DNA of 64,000 bases from positions 367,001-431,000 of the forward strand of contig JACEEZ010023743.1 of the NCBI GenBank assembly GCA_016584305.1. Direction: 5' to 3'. The translations under genes and the position numbers were made by a program. Each line of letters starts with the position of its first letter. Positions within the stretch are counted from its first letter, which is position 1. The DNA comes from Chionoecetes opilio. Lineage: Eukaryota; Arthropoda; Malacostraca; Decapoda; Majidae. Below the pieces are notes generated by a model, which was not told the DNA's origin, did not search any database, and saw only the letters and a list, made by a program, of their open reading frames with translations. This document shows, piece after piece, positions 42,678-53,834 of the stretch.

Positions 42678-43400
42678 CTGTCATTTGGAAAGTTAAAACC
42701 CCTTTTTGGCGTTTTTGTATTCCTGGAGTAAAAGGGCCTTATTAAGACAAGGGCTCGATACATCCACCTTGCAGATGGCGGAGATGAATAAATCCACCTG
42801 TAGATACCACTTGAAGATAGGAGATGGCGTAGATGAATAATCCAGTGTAGACGCGTAGATAAACGAAACGACACTCAGCCTCACAAGGTCGCCATTTCTC
42901 ATTTGCCTCCTCGACGAAACAAAGTCCTTTACCGTCTACAAAAAACAGCTTAACTAGGCAGAAGACAACAACTGGATACACTGCTCACTGTCACTAAGCC
43001 ACACCAACCACCCTTTAGGCATTAGCAACCTTTCAAAAAGGTGGCGGATTAGCAGAAAAGGCTTTCCCGCCAACCGGCTTTTCCTTCTTGCGATATTTCC
43101 TCTTGTAGAGGCTCTTCGAAGACTTGGAGTCTGGTAACCGCTATCACCATGTGTGGTGGGTCCTCCTAGCCTTGGAAAAGTATCCTTCAGCAGGGTAAGG
43201 ATACGGAATAGTCACTTTAGTTTCTTTTAATGCTAGGAGAACCGCCGGGCCTGACTCTGTCTAGCCAGGTCCCGTAATACACTCCCGGATAACCGCGAGG
43301 CCCGCGGGAACACACCCTGGGGCGTTTGGCGGGAACATACGCCATTACGCCTCAGTTACCAATTAGGTTTTAACATGTGTCCTTTTTAAGAAAGGCCCCT
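42678..43400. other. Unassigned non-genic DNA
   Basis: Contains direct repeats (AGATGGCG, GATGAATAA around 42770-42840) but no recognised gene or element. Confidence 0.45.
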
Positions 43401-43408
43401 AAGATAAT

Positions 43409-43984
43409 CTACACATCATGTCTACATACAATATGTGCTAAATACCACCACCACATGCTAGCAGGGAGCGTTTTCCTTTTGCAGGTGACTTTGGCAATGT
43501 TGGTAGGGTACTTTCGGCGGCCCCGGGGTGGGATAGTGTAGCAGTAAACTGCGGTGGCATCATAATCCTCTTCCAAAAGGTCGAGGAGGGGTATTGCGCA
43601 GTTGGACCATTCTTTGTCATCGACTGGGCAAGCATGCGGGTGGATGGAAACAGTTCCGGCACAGGTGTTAAGAGTAATGTCGGGCGTGATGTAGAATGGG
43701 TTGCCGTCCAGGTCTTTAAGATCGAGCATTGCATGAGCTTGGGCTTCAGTGTCAACTATCACCAGGAGGGACCGATCGGCGCGGGTACGGAATGTAACCT
43801 TGCCAACTTGTCGTTGGAGGCATTTCTGGAAACTTAGGGTGCAAGCAGAGTGAGGGGCGTCGCTGGGGACGATGAAGAAACTATCCCATTTGGCAGGACC
43901 AAAAAGTGCTAAGAGAGGGGTGAGGGTGAGAAGTTGATGTGCGTGGGCATGAGGAAGAGGCGACCGCGCGGACTTTATAGTCTG
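43409..43984 (-). pseudogene. LINE ORF1 (gag-like), C-terminal part
   Basis: Minus-strand frame reading LFGPAKWDSFFIVPS, LSFQKCLQRQVGKVTFRTRA, then TVSIHPHACPVDDKEW and a YTIPPRGRRKYPTNIAKVT motif. This is the RRM-like ORF1 seen in Jockey/Nimb-type LINEs, before the zinc knuckles. The knuckles are absent: the frame ends after WWWYLAH. The upstream part of the same protein lies at 44423-44739, separated by a ~430-bp insertion. Confidence 0.6.
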
Positions 43985-44422
43985 GCAGCCAAATGGGATT
44001 TTAGGGGTATACCTGGACGTAGAGTATATACAATGTTTTTGGGTTGATTTGGGTCACTGAGTCCACAAATAATACGAACCTGCTTGATGACACCCTGTCA
44101 CCTTTGGGCATTTTTTCTAATTTGCATGAAACCAAGATGGCCGCCATTGTTCTACTGAATATACTATAATTAAGAGATCTCGGCTTCTAGGAGGGATTTT
44201 AAAACAATCTAAAATGTTTTAACGGGGCTTTAAAACATTAGGAACCCAATGGAATAACTTTTATTATGATTTGACAACTCTTTCATTTGCATAAATCCAA
44301 GATGGCCGCCGTCAAACCTCTCGGGAGACCGGTTTTATGTCACCACATTCTGGATACAATTTTGGATACATTTTAAATGATTTGTTTTAGTGTTTTGAAG
44401 TGTTATTTTGTTTTTAGTGTTA
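43985..44422. mobile_element. Insertion splitting the LINE ORF1
   Basis: AT-rich DNA containing two copies of AAGATGGCCGCC (44132 and 44301), which resembles YY1-type sites. Inserted between the two ORF1 halves. No termini recognised. Confidence 0.4.
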
Positions 44423-44739
44423 AGCTAGTTGACTGCTGGACTATTAGTTCTCCCGGAGGGAGGGATGTAGGGTGCAAGGGTAGCGATACAGGATGAAGAA
44501 GAGGACAAAGTTGTGGTTGGAGTGTCGTCTGGTGCCGAGGATGGATACTGGATCTGGCTAGGGGGCTCAGGAGCACTAAGGGACTCTGAGGGTCGAGCTT
44601 GGGGTACAGGCATATCAGTATTCCGGGACGTAGTCAAAAGAGGAGCAGGGGTCGGTAAACCAGGGAGATCATCAGGGTCATTTGGTAGAGGGGCCGGCCC
44701 TGAAGCCTCAATAAGGGTTGGATTATCATCATTGGCCAT
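44423..44739 (-). pseudogene. LINE ORF1, N-terminal part
   Basis: Starts at ATG 44739 (MANDDNPTLIEASGPAPLPN) and continues as a proline/serine-rich disordered region (SESLSAPEPPSQIQYPSS). This is typical of the N-terminus of LINE ORF1 proteins. An in-frame upstream ATG at 44892 probably lies in the 5' UTR (44740-44990). Same strand as the downstream half. Confidence 0.5.
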
Positions 44740-44989
44740 GGGGAGCCTGGAGTAAGGAGGGAGAAATAACCGGTCATCCCGCAAGACCCACATGAAGGGA
44801 AAGAGCAAAATTATAATGGTATACCGTGCCCGTGCACCCTGAGGCCGTTCATGACTGACCCGAAGCCAGCCCCATATCCCATCACACGGCACTCACACCT
44901 TAGAAGGAAAGGGGGGTAGGAGGAGTACAAGAGGAGAGTAGAGGGAAGGAGGAGAAAAAGGAGACAGGAAAAGGCCCAAGCAAAATTAT

Positions 44990-45320
44990 CCCGAGACTAC
45001 ACGAGGTAGTTCCTGTTACTTAAACACTACCTACATCCACCTTTCATCCCATCCATGAAATTATCCAGCCTCCTTTTAAAGCTCCCTAATGAATCCGCAC
45101 TAACTATCTGTCTACTGATTTCCCTTCCAATCATTTACCACCCTATTTGTGAACCAGTTTTCCCTATTTCCTTTTTAAATCTACGCTTTTCCAACTTGAA
45201 TCCGTTACTTCTTGCTCTACCCTGATTACTAGCTATAAGAATTTTATCCAGAGTAAAATCACTTCTACCCTTAAAATGTTGATATATAAAAGACTTAAAT
45301 ACCTTCAGCTTCCTTACCCT
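44990..45320 (-). mobile_element. CR1-like LINE 3' fragment
   Basis: Same family as 49497-50850: on the minus strand it encodes the NGFKLEKRR...VVNEW-type tail and ends near AGGTAGTTCCTGTTAC. Several indels. Confidence 0.7.
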
Positions 45321-45329
45321 TCATCCCCT

Positions 45330-45950
45330 GTCCCTTTTTCATGTAACTCATCTCACTGCTTGGTTTTAGATCTGCTAAATCCTCATCAAAGTCATCATCT
45401 TTCCCGGCCCCTGCAATAACTGCTGCAGTTTCTGCCGAGCGTTTTTGAAATACTCGTCCATGGAGGGAGCTTCGTCTGCCTTGTCTTCCTGCTCCTCGTC
45501 CTCACACCCTCCTTATCATAACTGTTCCAGGGTTCTTCTGAGGCTTGGTTTTACCCTCTAGTTTTTTTTATGTACGTATGTATAATATGTCCGTCTTTTG
45601 CGCTCAGACAGAAAACGTAAACTTCTGCCTCCGGCTCTGCCCTGTCGAGTTGTTCTATTTTTGATTAAGATTTATGCACAATAGTCTCTTCTTTCTTCCC
45701 ACACTTGCAGCAGACTTGTAGCTGTTTGCCACAAGGGATGCACACAGTGTGATAGGCATCCTTATATTCTTCTGGTGACACCATCACTTTGCGCACTTGT
45801 ATGGACGGTATTGGCAAGTTGTAGATCAAAGTGATTGTGGAGCATCCCTCGGCAACACCAAGATCACTGATCTTGTTTTGCCCATGATGCAGTAATCTTT
45901 GCTGAGTCGCTGGAGGTCCTGGTGATGGCTCTCGAGGCGCTGCACGAGGA
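45330..45950 (-). pseudogene. C9orf85: C9orf85/DUF2039-like gene copy, intron-less and frameshifted
   Basis: On the minus strand a zinc-binding core reads EEYKDAYHTVCIPCGKQLQV then CCKCGKKEE, matching the C9orf85 family (KDSYH..C.PC...VC.KCGKKED in human). Immediately upstream another frame gives PYKCAK, the partner of the family's K-C-x-K-C motif, so a frameshift lies near 45795. Downstream, after a stop at 45665, further frames give AEPEAEV, EDEEQEDKADEAPSMDEYFK and DDDFDEDLADLKPSSEM, an acidic tail. The match runs through ~600 bp without introns and with at least three frame breaks, suggesting a processed pseudogene; a real exon with sequencing errors is the alternative. Its function is unknown in the family. 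The RTE fragment at 45921 cuts its 5' end. Confidence 0.65.
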
Positions 45951-46080
45951 GGCAAAGCCTTTGGGGCTTTAGGTCTCCTGGCTCAAGACCAAGGTCCAGG
46001 TGTTTGGAGGCTTACTAGATGAAACAGTACAGTCTGTTCATGCGTGTGGCGAGGACATTGAGATTTTGGAAAGTTTTACT
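45921..46080 (+). mobile_element. RTE-like LINE fragment
   Basis: Begins at the identical base (GGTGATGGCTCTCGAGGCGC) as the copies at 5120 and 31865 and stops abruptly at GAAAGTTTTACT. Confidence 0.8.
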
Positions 46081-46342
46081 GGCTCTTCTCGAATTCTGGG
46101 TTGCCGACCTCTGCCCTATATTCTTGCATTTATCAATGTAACGAGAAATAGATCCAGAGTCCAACATCTGAAGGACACAGTCTGACAGATGAACATCATC
46201 AATCACTTTCCCAGCCATAAAGGAAGAGGTCAGTAAGCATGAGTGTAGCGCGTTTACAGGGGAAGTAATGCCATTTGTTTACATACACCCCACGGCCAGC
46301 GTGTGTTTGGGGGCGGAGCTTCGTGACGTCAGTGCATGCCAT
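46081..46342. repeat. Third copy of a palindrome-arm segment
   Basis: About 170 bp (46125-46295) match 7690-7860 and its mirror 29155-29325. Dispersed repeat, no coding signal. Confidence 0.65.
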
Positions 46343-46475
46343 CTATAGTGACGCCTGTGATCAGAGGCTCATGCCGCCCCCCTGTGTCCTCCGATGCACT
46401 CTTAATCGAAGGTAGAGTTAATGGGCAGCATGTGGCTGTTCTTAGGCCACTCGACGGTTGCAGAAAGATCTTAAA
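46343..46475 (-). mobile_element. SINE 1 fragment
   Basis: Body part of SINE 1 (GGCGGCATGAGCC and CCGTCGAGTGGCCTAAGAA on the minus strand). Confidence 0.7.
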
Positions 46476-46724
46476 TTAATCGTCCTGACCCAATTTTTGT
46501 TTGCCTAATTATGTTGAATGTGCATTTCAAAACACCTAATCCACCAAAAAATAATTGATTTCCAGACCTTATTTCCGTAAAAACACGACTTTTGTAAAAA
46601 GCGCGCGAATTTTTTTTTCTTCCTTCCAACAGGGCTACGAATGCTATTGATGACGTCACGAGAGGAACGCTCCAATGGAAACAACACTCGTCTGCCTCTG
46701 TGAGACCTGTCGGCAAATGTTATG

Positions 46725-46940
46725 ATGAGCGATTGTACTTCGGTGTCAGACAGTGAATCTGTCGCTGTGATAGATCTAGAGTACGATGCTCAATTTGAGA
46801 CAGAACTAAATGACGCTGCTCGCGTATATGAGGAAAAGGAACCTCAGATTGTGATGGGAGCCCAACCCTATATGTTTGAGCCAGAGTACGAGGTGGATGA
46901 ACAGGTGTTAGCGGAGCCTGCTGAGGTTCAACACTACTAC
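46725..46940 (+). CDS. Acidic ORF ending in a microsatellite, unrecognised
   Basis: MSDCTSVSDSESVAVIDLEY starts at 46725 (a second ATG lies at 46722). The frame stays open for about 70 residues with an acidic composition and a MGAQPYMFEPEYEVDEQ segment before it runs into a CACA-type repeat and becomes meaningless. The PYxFEP motif recalls the N-termini of P2X7-intracellular-domain-like proteins common in invertebrates, but this is a weak recollection. It is possibly a first exon disrupted by repeat expansion; function unknown. Confidence 0.3.
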
Positions 46941-47304
46941 ACACACAAACACTTCTACACACACACAAACACTACTACACACACACAAACACTACTACAC
47001 ACTCACAAACACTAATACACACACACAAACACTACTACACACACACACACAAACACTACTACACACACACACACAAACACTACTACACACACACACAAAC
47101 ACTACTACACACACACACAAACACTACTACACACACACACACACTACTACACACACACACAAACACTACTACATACACACAAACACTACTAAACACACAC
47201 AAACACTACTACACACACACAAACACTACTACACACATACAAACACTACTACACACACAGACAAAACACTACTACGCGCACACACACACACACACAAAAC
47301 ATAC

Positions 47305-47344
<40 letters not shown>

Positions 47345-47592
47345 CTACTACACACACACCAACACTACTACGCACACACACACACACAAACACTACTACA
47401 CACACATACAAAACACTACTACACACACACACATACAAACACTACTACACACACACACATACAAACACTACTACACACACACACAAACACTACTACACAC
47501 ACACACACACATACACAAACACTACTACACACACACACAAACACTACTACACACACACACAAACACTACACACACACACACACACACACACA
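46935..47592. repeat. 660-bp (ACACACAAACACTACT)-type microsatellite
   Basis: About 35 imperfect units of ACTACTACACACACACACAA-like sequence with variable CA length. Confidence 0.97.
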
Positions 47593-48224
47593 GCAGCGCG
47601 GGAAGAAGAGCCTTCCTTTCGTTACGTCAACGAGCCGTGGCGCATCGTCTGCCAGTTGCCAGCAGCGTCTTCGAAGCTCGCGAATTTACAGATTTTGATT
47701 GCGGATTATTAAAAAACGGCTGACAGGATGCAAAAAGTGACAACATATTGTTGATACACTCGATAATGGCTATACTCTAACTACATCAAATCAGGAATGA
47801 TGAAATGGTTCTGGACGATTACTTTAAGTGGATATTCGACCTCATCGGAGATCGAACTCTGGTCACCGAGCACGCCACTCGGAGACGCTAGCCCTTCTGC
47901 TACCGCCTCCCTGAAGGAGGGGAGTACACTACCACCGTGTGGTGAAAATCAGCTCTAACATAATGCAGGAGCAAGGGGCCAACGGTAACAAGTACCAGCC
48001 CACGGGACTCTACAGCTGACACAGAAACCCAATCTACAATGAAAACTCACCAACAATTTAAAAGGACAGTAAGTGAAATGCAATGGTTTGAGGAGAGAGA
48101 AAGATCAGAGGTGATGCTGAGGGCAACACTGGACACCCTAAACCTGAACAGCGGCAACACATTCAATGCAGGACACACCAACTGCCCTCTACATGATGCC
48201 ACAGTGGAAACTCTTTCCCCCTTC
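47593..48224. other. Unassigned DNA with a SINE head
   Basis: 47840-47915 on the minus strand resembles the SINE 1 head (B-box GAGTTCGATCTCC). A plus-strand frame at 48039-48235 has no recognisable domain. Confidence 0.4.
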
Positions 48225-48790
48225 TGTGTAAGGTATTTTTTTTTTTTTTTACATCACAAAGGACTGGCCAAGGGCACACAAAAAAGATGTAACATAAAGC
48301 CCGCTAGTGGCAGTCCCTATAAAGAGACAGTAAGAGATAAGAAAGGGGGGTGGCCAATTAAGTTCGGGAGGTGTCTTGTTACTCTTCTCTTGAAAGATTT
48401 AAGTCGTAGGAAAGTGGAAAAATAGAAACAGGAACGAGTTCCAGAGTGTACCAGTGAAGGGAGGAAGGGTAAAGATACTGATTAACTCTTGCATTAGTAG
48501 ATGGACAGAATAGGATGAGAATGAGTAGAAAATCTTGTACAGCGAGGCCGCGGGAGGGGGGGAGGCATGCAGTTTTAGCAAGTTCAGAAGAGCAGTGAGC
48601 ATGAAAATAACAGTAGAAGAGAGCAGAGAAGCAACATTGCGGCGGTGATTTAAAGATTGAAGACAGTCAGTCAGAGGAGAGGAGTTGATGAGACGAAAAG
48701 CTTTTGACTCAACCCTTTTAGAAGAGCTGTATGAGTGGAACCCCCCCAAACATGTGAGGCATACTCCATACATGGGCGTAGCTGGGTTTT
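48225..48790 (-). mobile_element. LINE 3' fragment, same family as 58639-60085
   Basis: On the minus strand ESKAFRLINSSPLTDCLQSL, NHRRNVASL and LMQELISIFTL match the plus-strand copy at 59590-59950, but with frameshifts. 3' UTR at 48225-48420. Confidence 0.8.
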
Positions 48791-49224
48791 TTTTTTTAAA
48801 AAAAAGGGGGGGTTTTTTTTTTTTTTTTTTTTTTAAAAAAAATGTGNGCACAGTTGCATAAACAATATGTGGTATTAGGAGGCGTGCATATTATGTAGGT
48901 GTGACTGTCTGGTTATATTCACATATCCACAAAATATCATGAACTTAATTTTGATTTACGAGATGACTATCATGGTGAGATCTGAAAAGAAATTTAAGCA
49001 TACCAATTTAATAAATGTAATATTGGATACTGTAATATCAAGATCAAGAACTGGAACTGTAGCCGAAAATTGGAGCTCCACAGACGAGAGAAATTGGAAC
49101 ACTCGCCGACAGCGACGAGAATTTCTATTGGCGACTCTTTCCCAGGTGTCTTGACAAGTGTCATAGACAACTTCCCATGTCAAAATATCTTTCCCAGATG
49201 AAATAAACAAGGGAAGAGTTGACG
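48791..49224. other. Poly-T/poly-G tract and unassigned DNA
   Basis: Low-quality homopolymers and one N (48790-48850), then unassigned DNA adjoining the fold-back element. Confidence 0.4.
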
Positions 49225-49496
49225 GTATTATTCTAGTGTTTGCCATACTCCCCCTCTCCCACAAAACAAGCTTGGGGACCTGGGGGAATGCGGGATATTT
49301 GGCTGGGGTACAAAATATGCGTCGCAACCACTTAGTTTTTGAGTTGGTGTTGAAAAACTTCCCTAGATCTAGGGAAAATTCATTGGATTTCTTCCGAGTC
49401 CAGAGACGTGTGAACCTGACGATCCTCACAGAATGATGACCGAAGTGTCGAGAACCCCCCCAACCCCCTGCTAGGAGGTTAGGTTAGATTTGTTAC

Positions 49497-50850
49497 ATAA
49501 GAACATAAGAAAATAAGGAAGCTACAAGAGGCCGCGAGGCCTACACGTGGTAGTTCCTGTCACCTAACACTACCTACATCCACCTTTCATCCCCATCCAT
49601 GAACCTATCCAGCCCCTCTTTAAGGCTCCCTAATGACTCAGCACTAACTACCTGTCTACTGAGACCATTCCATTCATTCACCACCCTATTTGTGAACCAG
49701 TTTTTCCCTATTTCCTTTCTAAATCTACGCTTTTCCAGCTTGAATCCATTACTTCTTGTTCTACCCTGGTTAAAAGCCGTAAGAACTTTTCCTACCTCTC
49801 CTTTATTAAATCCCTTTATCCACTTAAAAACTTCTATCAGATCGCCCCTTACTCTGCGTCTCTCGAGTGATTGTAATTTTAATAACTTCAATCTCTTCTC
49901 ATAACTAAAGTTACGCATCCCTTGTATCATTTTGGTCATCCTTCTCTGCACTGTTTCTAACAAGGCTATATCCATCCTGTAATATGGAGACCAAAACTGA
50001 ACCGCATAGTCTAGGTGAGGCCTGACTAGAGCCAGATAAAGCTTTAGAATAGCTTCCGCACTTCTACTTTTAACACTTCTGGTAATGAATCCTAATACTC
50101 TATTAGCTCTATTTCTGGCCTCAATACATTGTTTCGGAGGACTGGGCTCACCCTCACTCCAAGATCTTTTTCACCTTCTGATCTTTTCAGCGACACATTG
50201 CTTATGGTGTATCTATTACCAGGGTTTTTTCTACCAACATTCATAACGCTGCATTTATCAATATTAAATTCCATCTGCCATCTGACTGCCCACTCGTTAA
50301 GTTTAGCTAAGTCTCCCTGCAATATGTTTACATCAGACTGTGATCCAATAATCCTACCTAACTTAGTATCATCAGCAAACTTGCTGATATCACTGCTAAT
50401 CCCACTATCCAAGTCGTTGATGTAAATCAAAAGTAGTAATGGACCCAAAACAGACCCTTGTGGAACTCCACTTGTCACCAGTCCCCATTCAGATTTAGAA
50501 CCATTAATTGTAACCCTTTGTTGCCTATTACTTAGCCAAGCTCTGATCCAATGAAGAAACTTCCCATCTATTCCATGAGCCCTAACCTTATTTAAGAGTC
50601 GCTCGTGTGGTACTTTGTCAAATGCCTTACTAAAGTCCAGATATATTATATCATAATCCTTATCATTATCTGCCGTCTCATAAACTTTCCTATAAAAACT
50701 CAATAAATTGGTGAGACATGACCTACCCTTGGTGAATCCATGTCGTGAATCATTGATCAAACTATGTTTATCTAAGTGCTCTCAAATGTTTTTTGCAATA
50801 ATAGATTCCAATAATTTACCCACCACTGACGTTAAACAGTGGTTATGTTG
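49497..50850 (-). mobile_element. CR1-like LINE, 5' truncated
   Basis: Minus strand. The 3' end TATTTTCTTATGTTCTTATG is typical of CR1-like arthropod LINEs. It inserted into the TTAGG-like core of the fold-back element. Confidence 0.85.
49574..50800 (-). pseudogene. CR1-like reverse transcriptase remnant
   Basis: The frame 50760-50092 holds RT blocks in order: HGFTKGRSCLTNLL, YLDFSKAFDKVPHERLL (first catalytic D), a TSGVPQGSVLGPLLL loop, the active site KFADDTKLG and WQMEFNIDKCSVMNVGR. A frame change near 50100 leads to the C-terminal tail 49975-49574 (ETVQRRMTKMIQGMRNFSYE, KRLKLLKLQSLERRRVRGDL, VVNEWNGLS). Endonuclease is missing through 5' truncation. Element decayed, not a host gene. Confidence 0.88.
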
Positions 50851-50976
50851 TTTAGGTTAGGTTATATTTGGTTAGGTTAGGGTAGGTTAGATTTGGTTAG
50901 GTTAGCTTAAGTTAGGTTAGGTTAGATTTGGTTAGGCAAATTTCTCTAGACATAAGGAAATTACCCTAGTATATGC

Positions 50977-53740
50977 CCGTAGTATACGTAACAAATTTCA
51001 TGATCTAGAGGAATTAGTTTATTCAGAACAATACGACATCATTGGAATTTCCGAGTCATGGATAGATACGACCAATAGAGATTTTTTGGCTGAATTTGCG
51101 ATACCGGGGTATAACTTATTAAGTTCAGAAAGACTTCGAAGAGCAGGAGGAGGTGTATTGTTGTATATAAAGTCCTGCCTTCATCCCCTTGTAGTATCTA
51201 AGCACGAAATTGATAACAGTAATGTAATTTTCGTTCAACTATATAGTCATTCTCAAAAAGTAGTAATTGGCCTTTTTTTATCGACCTCCAGCTCAAACAA
51301 ATCCCAATTAAACGAAGAACTCTATGAAACAAATAGCGAAATTAGTTCTCAAAACGAAAGCGTAATATTCGGTGATTTTAATATACCCGTAACTAGTTGG
51401 GGTGCCTCACTTACAACACATTCGGGGCATACTCTCTATTCAAATCTCCAAGAAAGTGCTTTATACCAACACGTGGATCAACCAACAAGAGGCGATAATA
51501 TTCTAATCTTATTTTCACAACTAACAAAAATCTTGTCAGTAACGTTAACGTCGGATCCGAATTTAGTAGCAGTGACCACCGGGCGATTACTTTCAGTATT
51601 AACATCAGTAAGACAAGCGAAGTCGAAAGTAAAGAAAAAGTTCTTGACTATCGAAAGGCAGACTTCAGAAAACTAAAAAGAATCTTAACGAACACCGATT
51701 GGAATGTTATCTCAGAAAGTAACGACATAAATGTAGCATGGCATGAATTCACCGGTAAGCTTAACTTAGCAATACAATCCTCAATACCGATGCGATATAG
51801 GCGATCTTTTCAAAACATTAAACCGAAATGGTGGACCCGCGAAATCAAGGACAGCCTTGCAGCTAAAATACGTCAAAAAAGCATATGAAAAACACAAAGA
51901 AACACAAAATGAAGACGACAAACGCGATCACGACAGAATTAGATGAAATACGAAAAAACTTATTAAGCAGAGCAAGAAAAATTTTGAAGTAGTATGCATT
52001 GCCGAAATGAGCAAATCAAACCCTAAAGAATTCTACAGCTATGTTAAAAAGAAAAAAGTAATGACGTCAACGATAGGGCCGTTGGAAATGGAAAATGGCG
52101 AACACACAGAAAATGAAGCATCTATGGCGGATACTCTAAATAACTTTTTTGCATCAGTCTTCACAGTAGAAAACACCACGCAAAATCAACCCATCCCGAA
52201 AACCCAGAACAAAGGTACTTGCCTCAGCTCATTAACCTTTCAGGAATATGACAGTTTGCTCGCGATAAAGAACATGAAAATTAACAAAGCTCCTGGTCCT
52301 GACAAATTTCACCACGCATATTAATAGAAGCAAAGAACAAAATAGTAAAACCACTTTCCATCTTATTTAATAAGTCTTTACTCACCGGAAATGTACCGTG
52401 CGAATGGAAACTAGCAAATGCCACACCCATATTTAAAAAAGGAAGCAAGTCGCAGCCAAGAAACTATCGCCCAATCAGTTTAACATCAGTTGCTGGAAAA
52501 TTAATGGAATCCATCATAAGAGACAAAATCGTTAAGTTCTTAGAAGAAAATGACATAATTAAAGATTCGCAGCATGGATTCAGAAATAAACGCTCATGCC
52601 ACCTTACTTGATTTTTACAATAATGTATTAAAAATGTACGACAACACGAGGGCAGTAGACGTAGTTTACCTCGATTTTCAAAAAGCGTTCGACAAAGTTC
52701 CTCATAAGCATCTCATTAGGAAAGTAAAAGCTCATGGTATAACAGGCCATCTTTCAAATTGGATAGAAAACTGGCTGTCAAATCGTAAACAAAGGGTAAA
52801 TAAATGGAAATTCTTCTGACTGGACCAGTGTTAATAGTGGCGTTCCTCAAGGATCAGTTCTCGGACCTATCCTGTTCTTAATATATATAAATGACATTGA
52901 TGAGAAAATCACATGCAGAATATCGAAATTTGCTGATGACACAAAAATCACAAACATAGCCTCTACAGAATCTCTGTGCCAACTCATACAAAACGACTTA
53001 AACACGCTAACAGAATGGTCAAAAACATGGCAAATGAATTTCAACCTTGACAAATGTCATGTACTACATATCGGTAATAACAACCCTCATAAAAGTTACG
53101 TGATGAACGATTTCCAACTAACAAGTGTTGATAAAGAAAAAGATTTAGGCGTTATAATCTCGAAAGATCTCAAACCGAATAACCAAATTATAGAGGTAGT
53201 AAAAACTGGAAATAAATTGGTTGGCTTTATTGGACGAACTTTCAGTTTCAAATCTGAAAAAGTTATACTCACTCTTTTTAACTCGTTTGTTCACCCCCAT
53301 CTAGAATACTGTGTACAGTTCTGGTCACCTTATTATAAAAAGGACATAGATAAACTAGAAAAAATACAGCGCAGAGTAACCAAAATGATACCTAGATTGT
53401 GTAATAAATCGTACGAAAATTGGCTCAAAGAACTTAACTTATTCCCACTAACAAAACGAAGGATATGAGGTGACCTAATCGAAGTCTTTAAAATCTTCAA
53501 AGGATTTACGAACGTAGTCCCAGAAAATCTTTTCACGCTAGAACCGGCAAGCTCAACTAGAAACAACGGATTTAAAATAAGCAGGGAAAAGGTTTTTTAA
53601 CGAACGAAGCAAAGTACTTCTTCACAAACTGTGTTGTAAACGTATGGAATGGGGGTGCCCTCAGACGTAGTAAACTCAAATACAATAGAATCATTTAAAA
53701 ATCGCCTCGATAATATTTCATATCAAATCCCCGGTTGTCA
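50977..53740 (+). pseudogene. CR1/L2-like EN-RT polyprotein, multiply frameshifted
   Basis: Endonuclease: DIIGISESWIDTT (catalytic E), SERLRRAGGGVLLYIKS, FGDFNIPVTSWG (catalytic D-x-N). Its C-terminal SDH block is replaced by SSDHRAITFSI in another frame near 51570. RT: NKAPGPDKF, NATPIFKKGSKSQPRNYRPI, DVVYLDFQKAFDKVPHKHL, SGVPQGSVLGPILF, KFADDTKIT, WQMNFNLDKCHVLHIG and an LGVIISKDLKP tail. The C-terminus runs to about 53740 with YGMGVPSDVVNSNTIESFKN. Interruptions occur near 51675, 51880, 52325, 52605, 52820, 53468 and 53600. Related to, but distinct in sequence from, the CR1 element at 49497. Confidence 0.88.
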
Positions 53741-53834
53741 CTGTTTATCTCGGAATAAAAAATTTATCTCGGGGCCTCTGAGCTTTCTCTATTGCGTGAA
53801 ATGATTGCGAGTCGTGTCTACACAACCCCTCCCC

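Larger units (their letters stand above)
49225..50975. mobile_element. Telomere-like fold-back element, interrupted by a CR1 LINE
   Basis: Reverse-oriented copy of 40850-41432. The left part 49225-49496 carries the arm and start of the TTAGG core. The right part 50851-50975 continues the GGTTAGGTTAGATTTGGTTA core and the other arm's inner end (CTAGACATAAGGAAATT). The CR1 LINE lies between them. Confidence 0.72.

Noticed and set aside
42262..42874. ORFs spanning the N gap
   Set aside because: They consist mostly of undetermined residues; no inference possible.
44132..44312. Pair of YY1-like AAGATGGCCGCC sites as a promoter
   Set aside because: Motif deviates from the usual AAGATGGCGGC and no transcript start or gene follows; recorded only as a feature of the insertion.
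46935..47592. CRISPR-like array of spaced repeats
   Set aside because: Eukaryotic context and simple CA/ACT composition; a microsatellite without distinct spacers.
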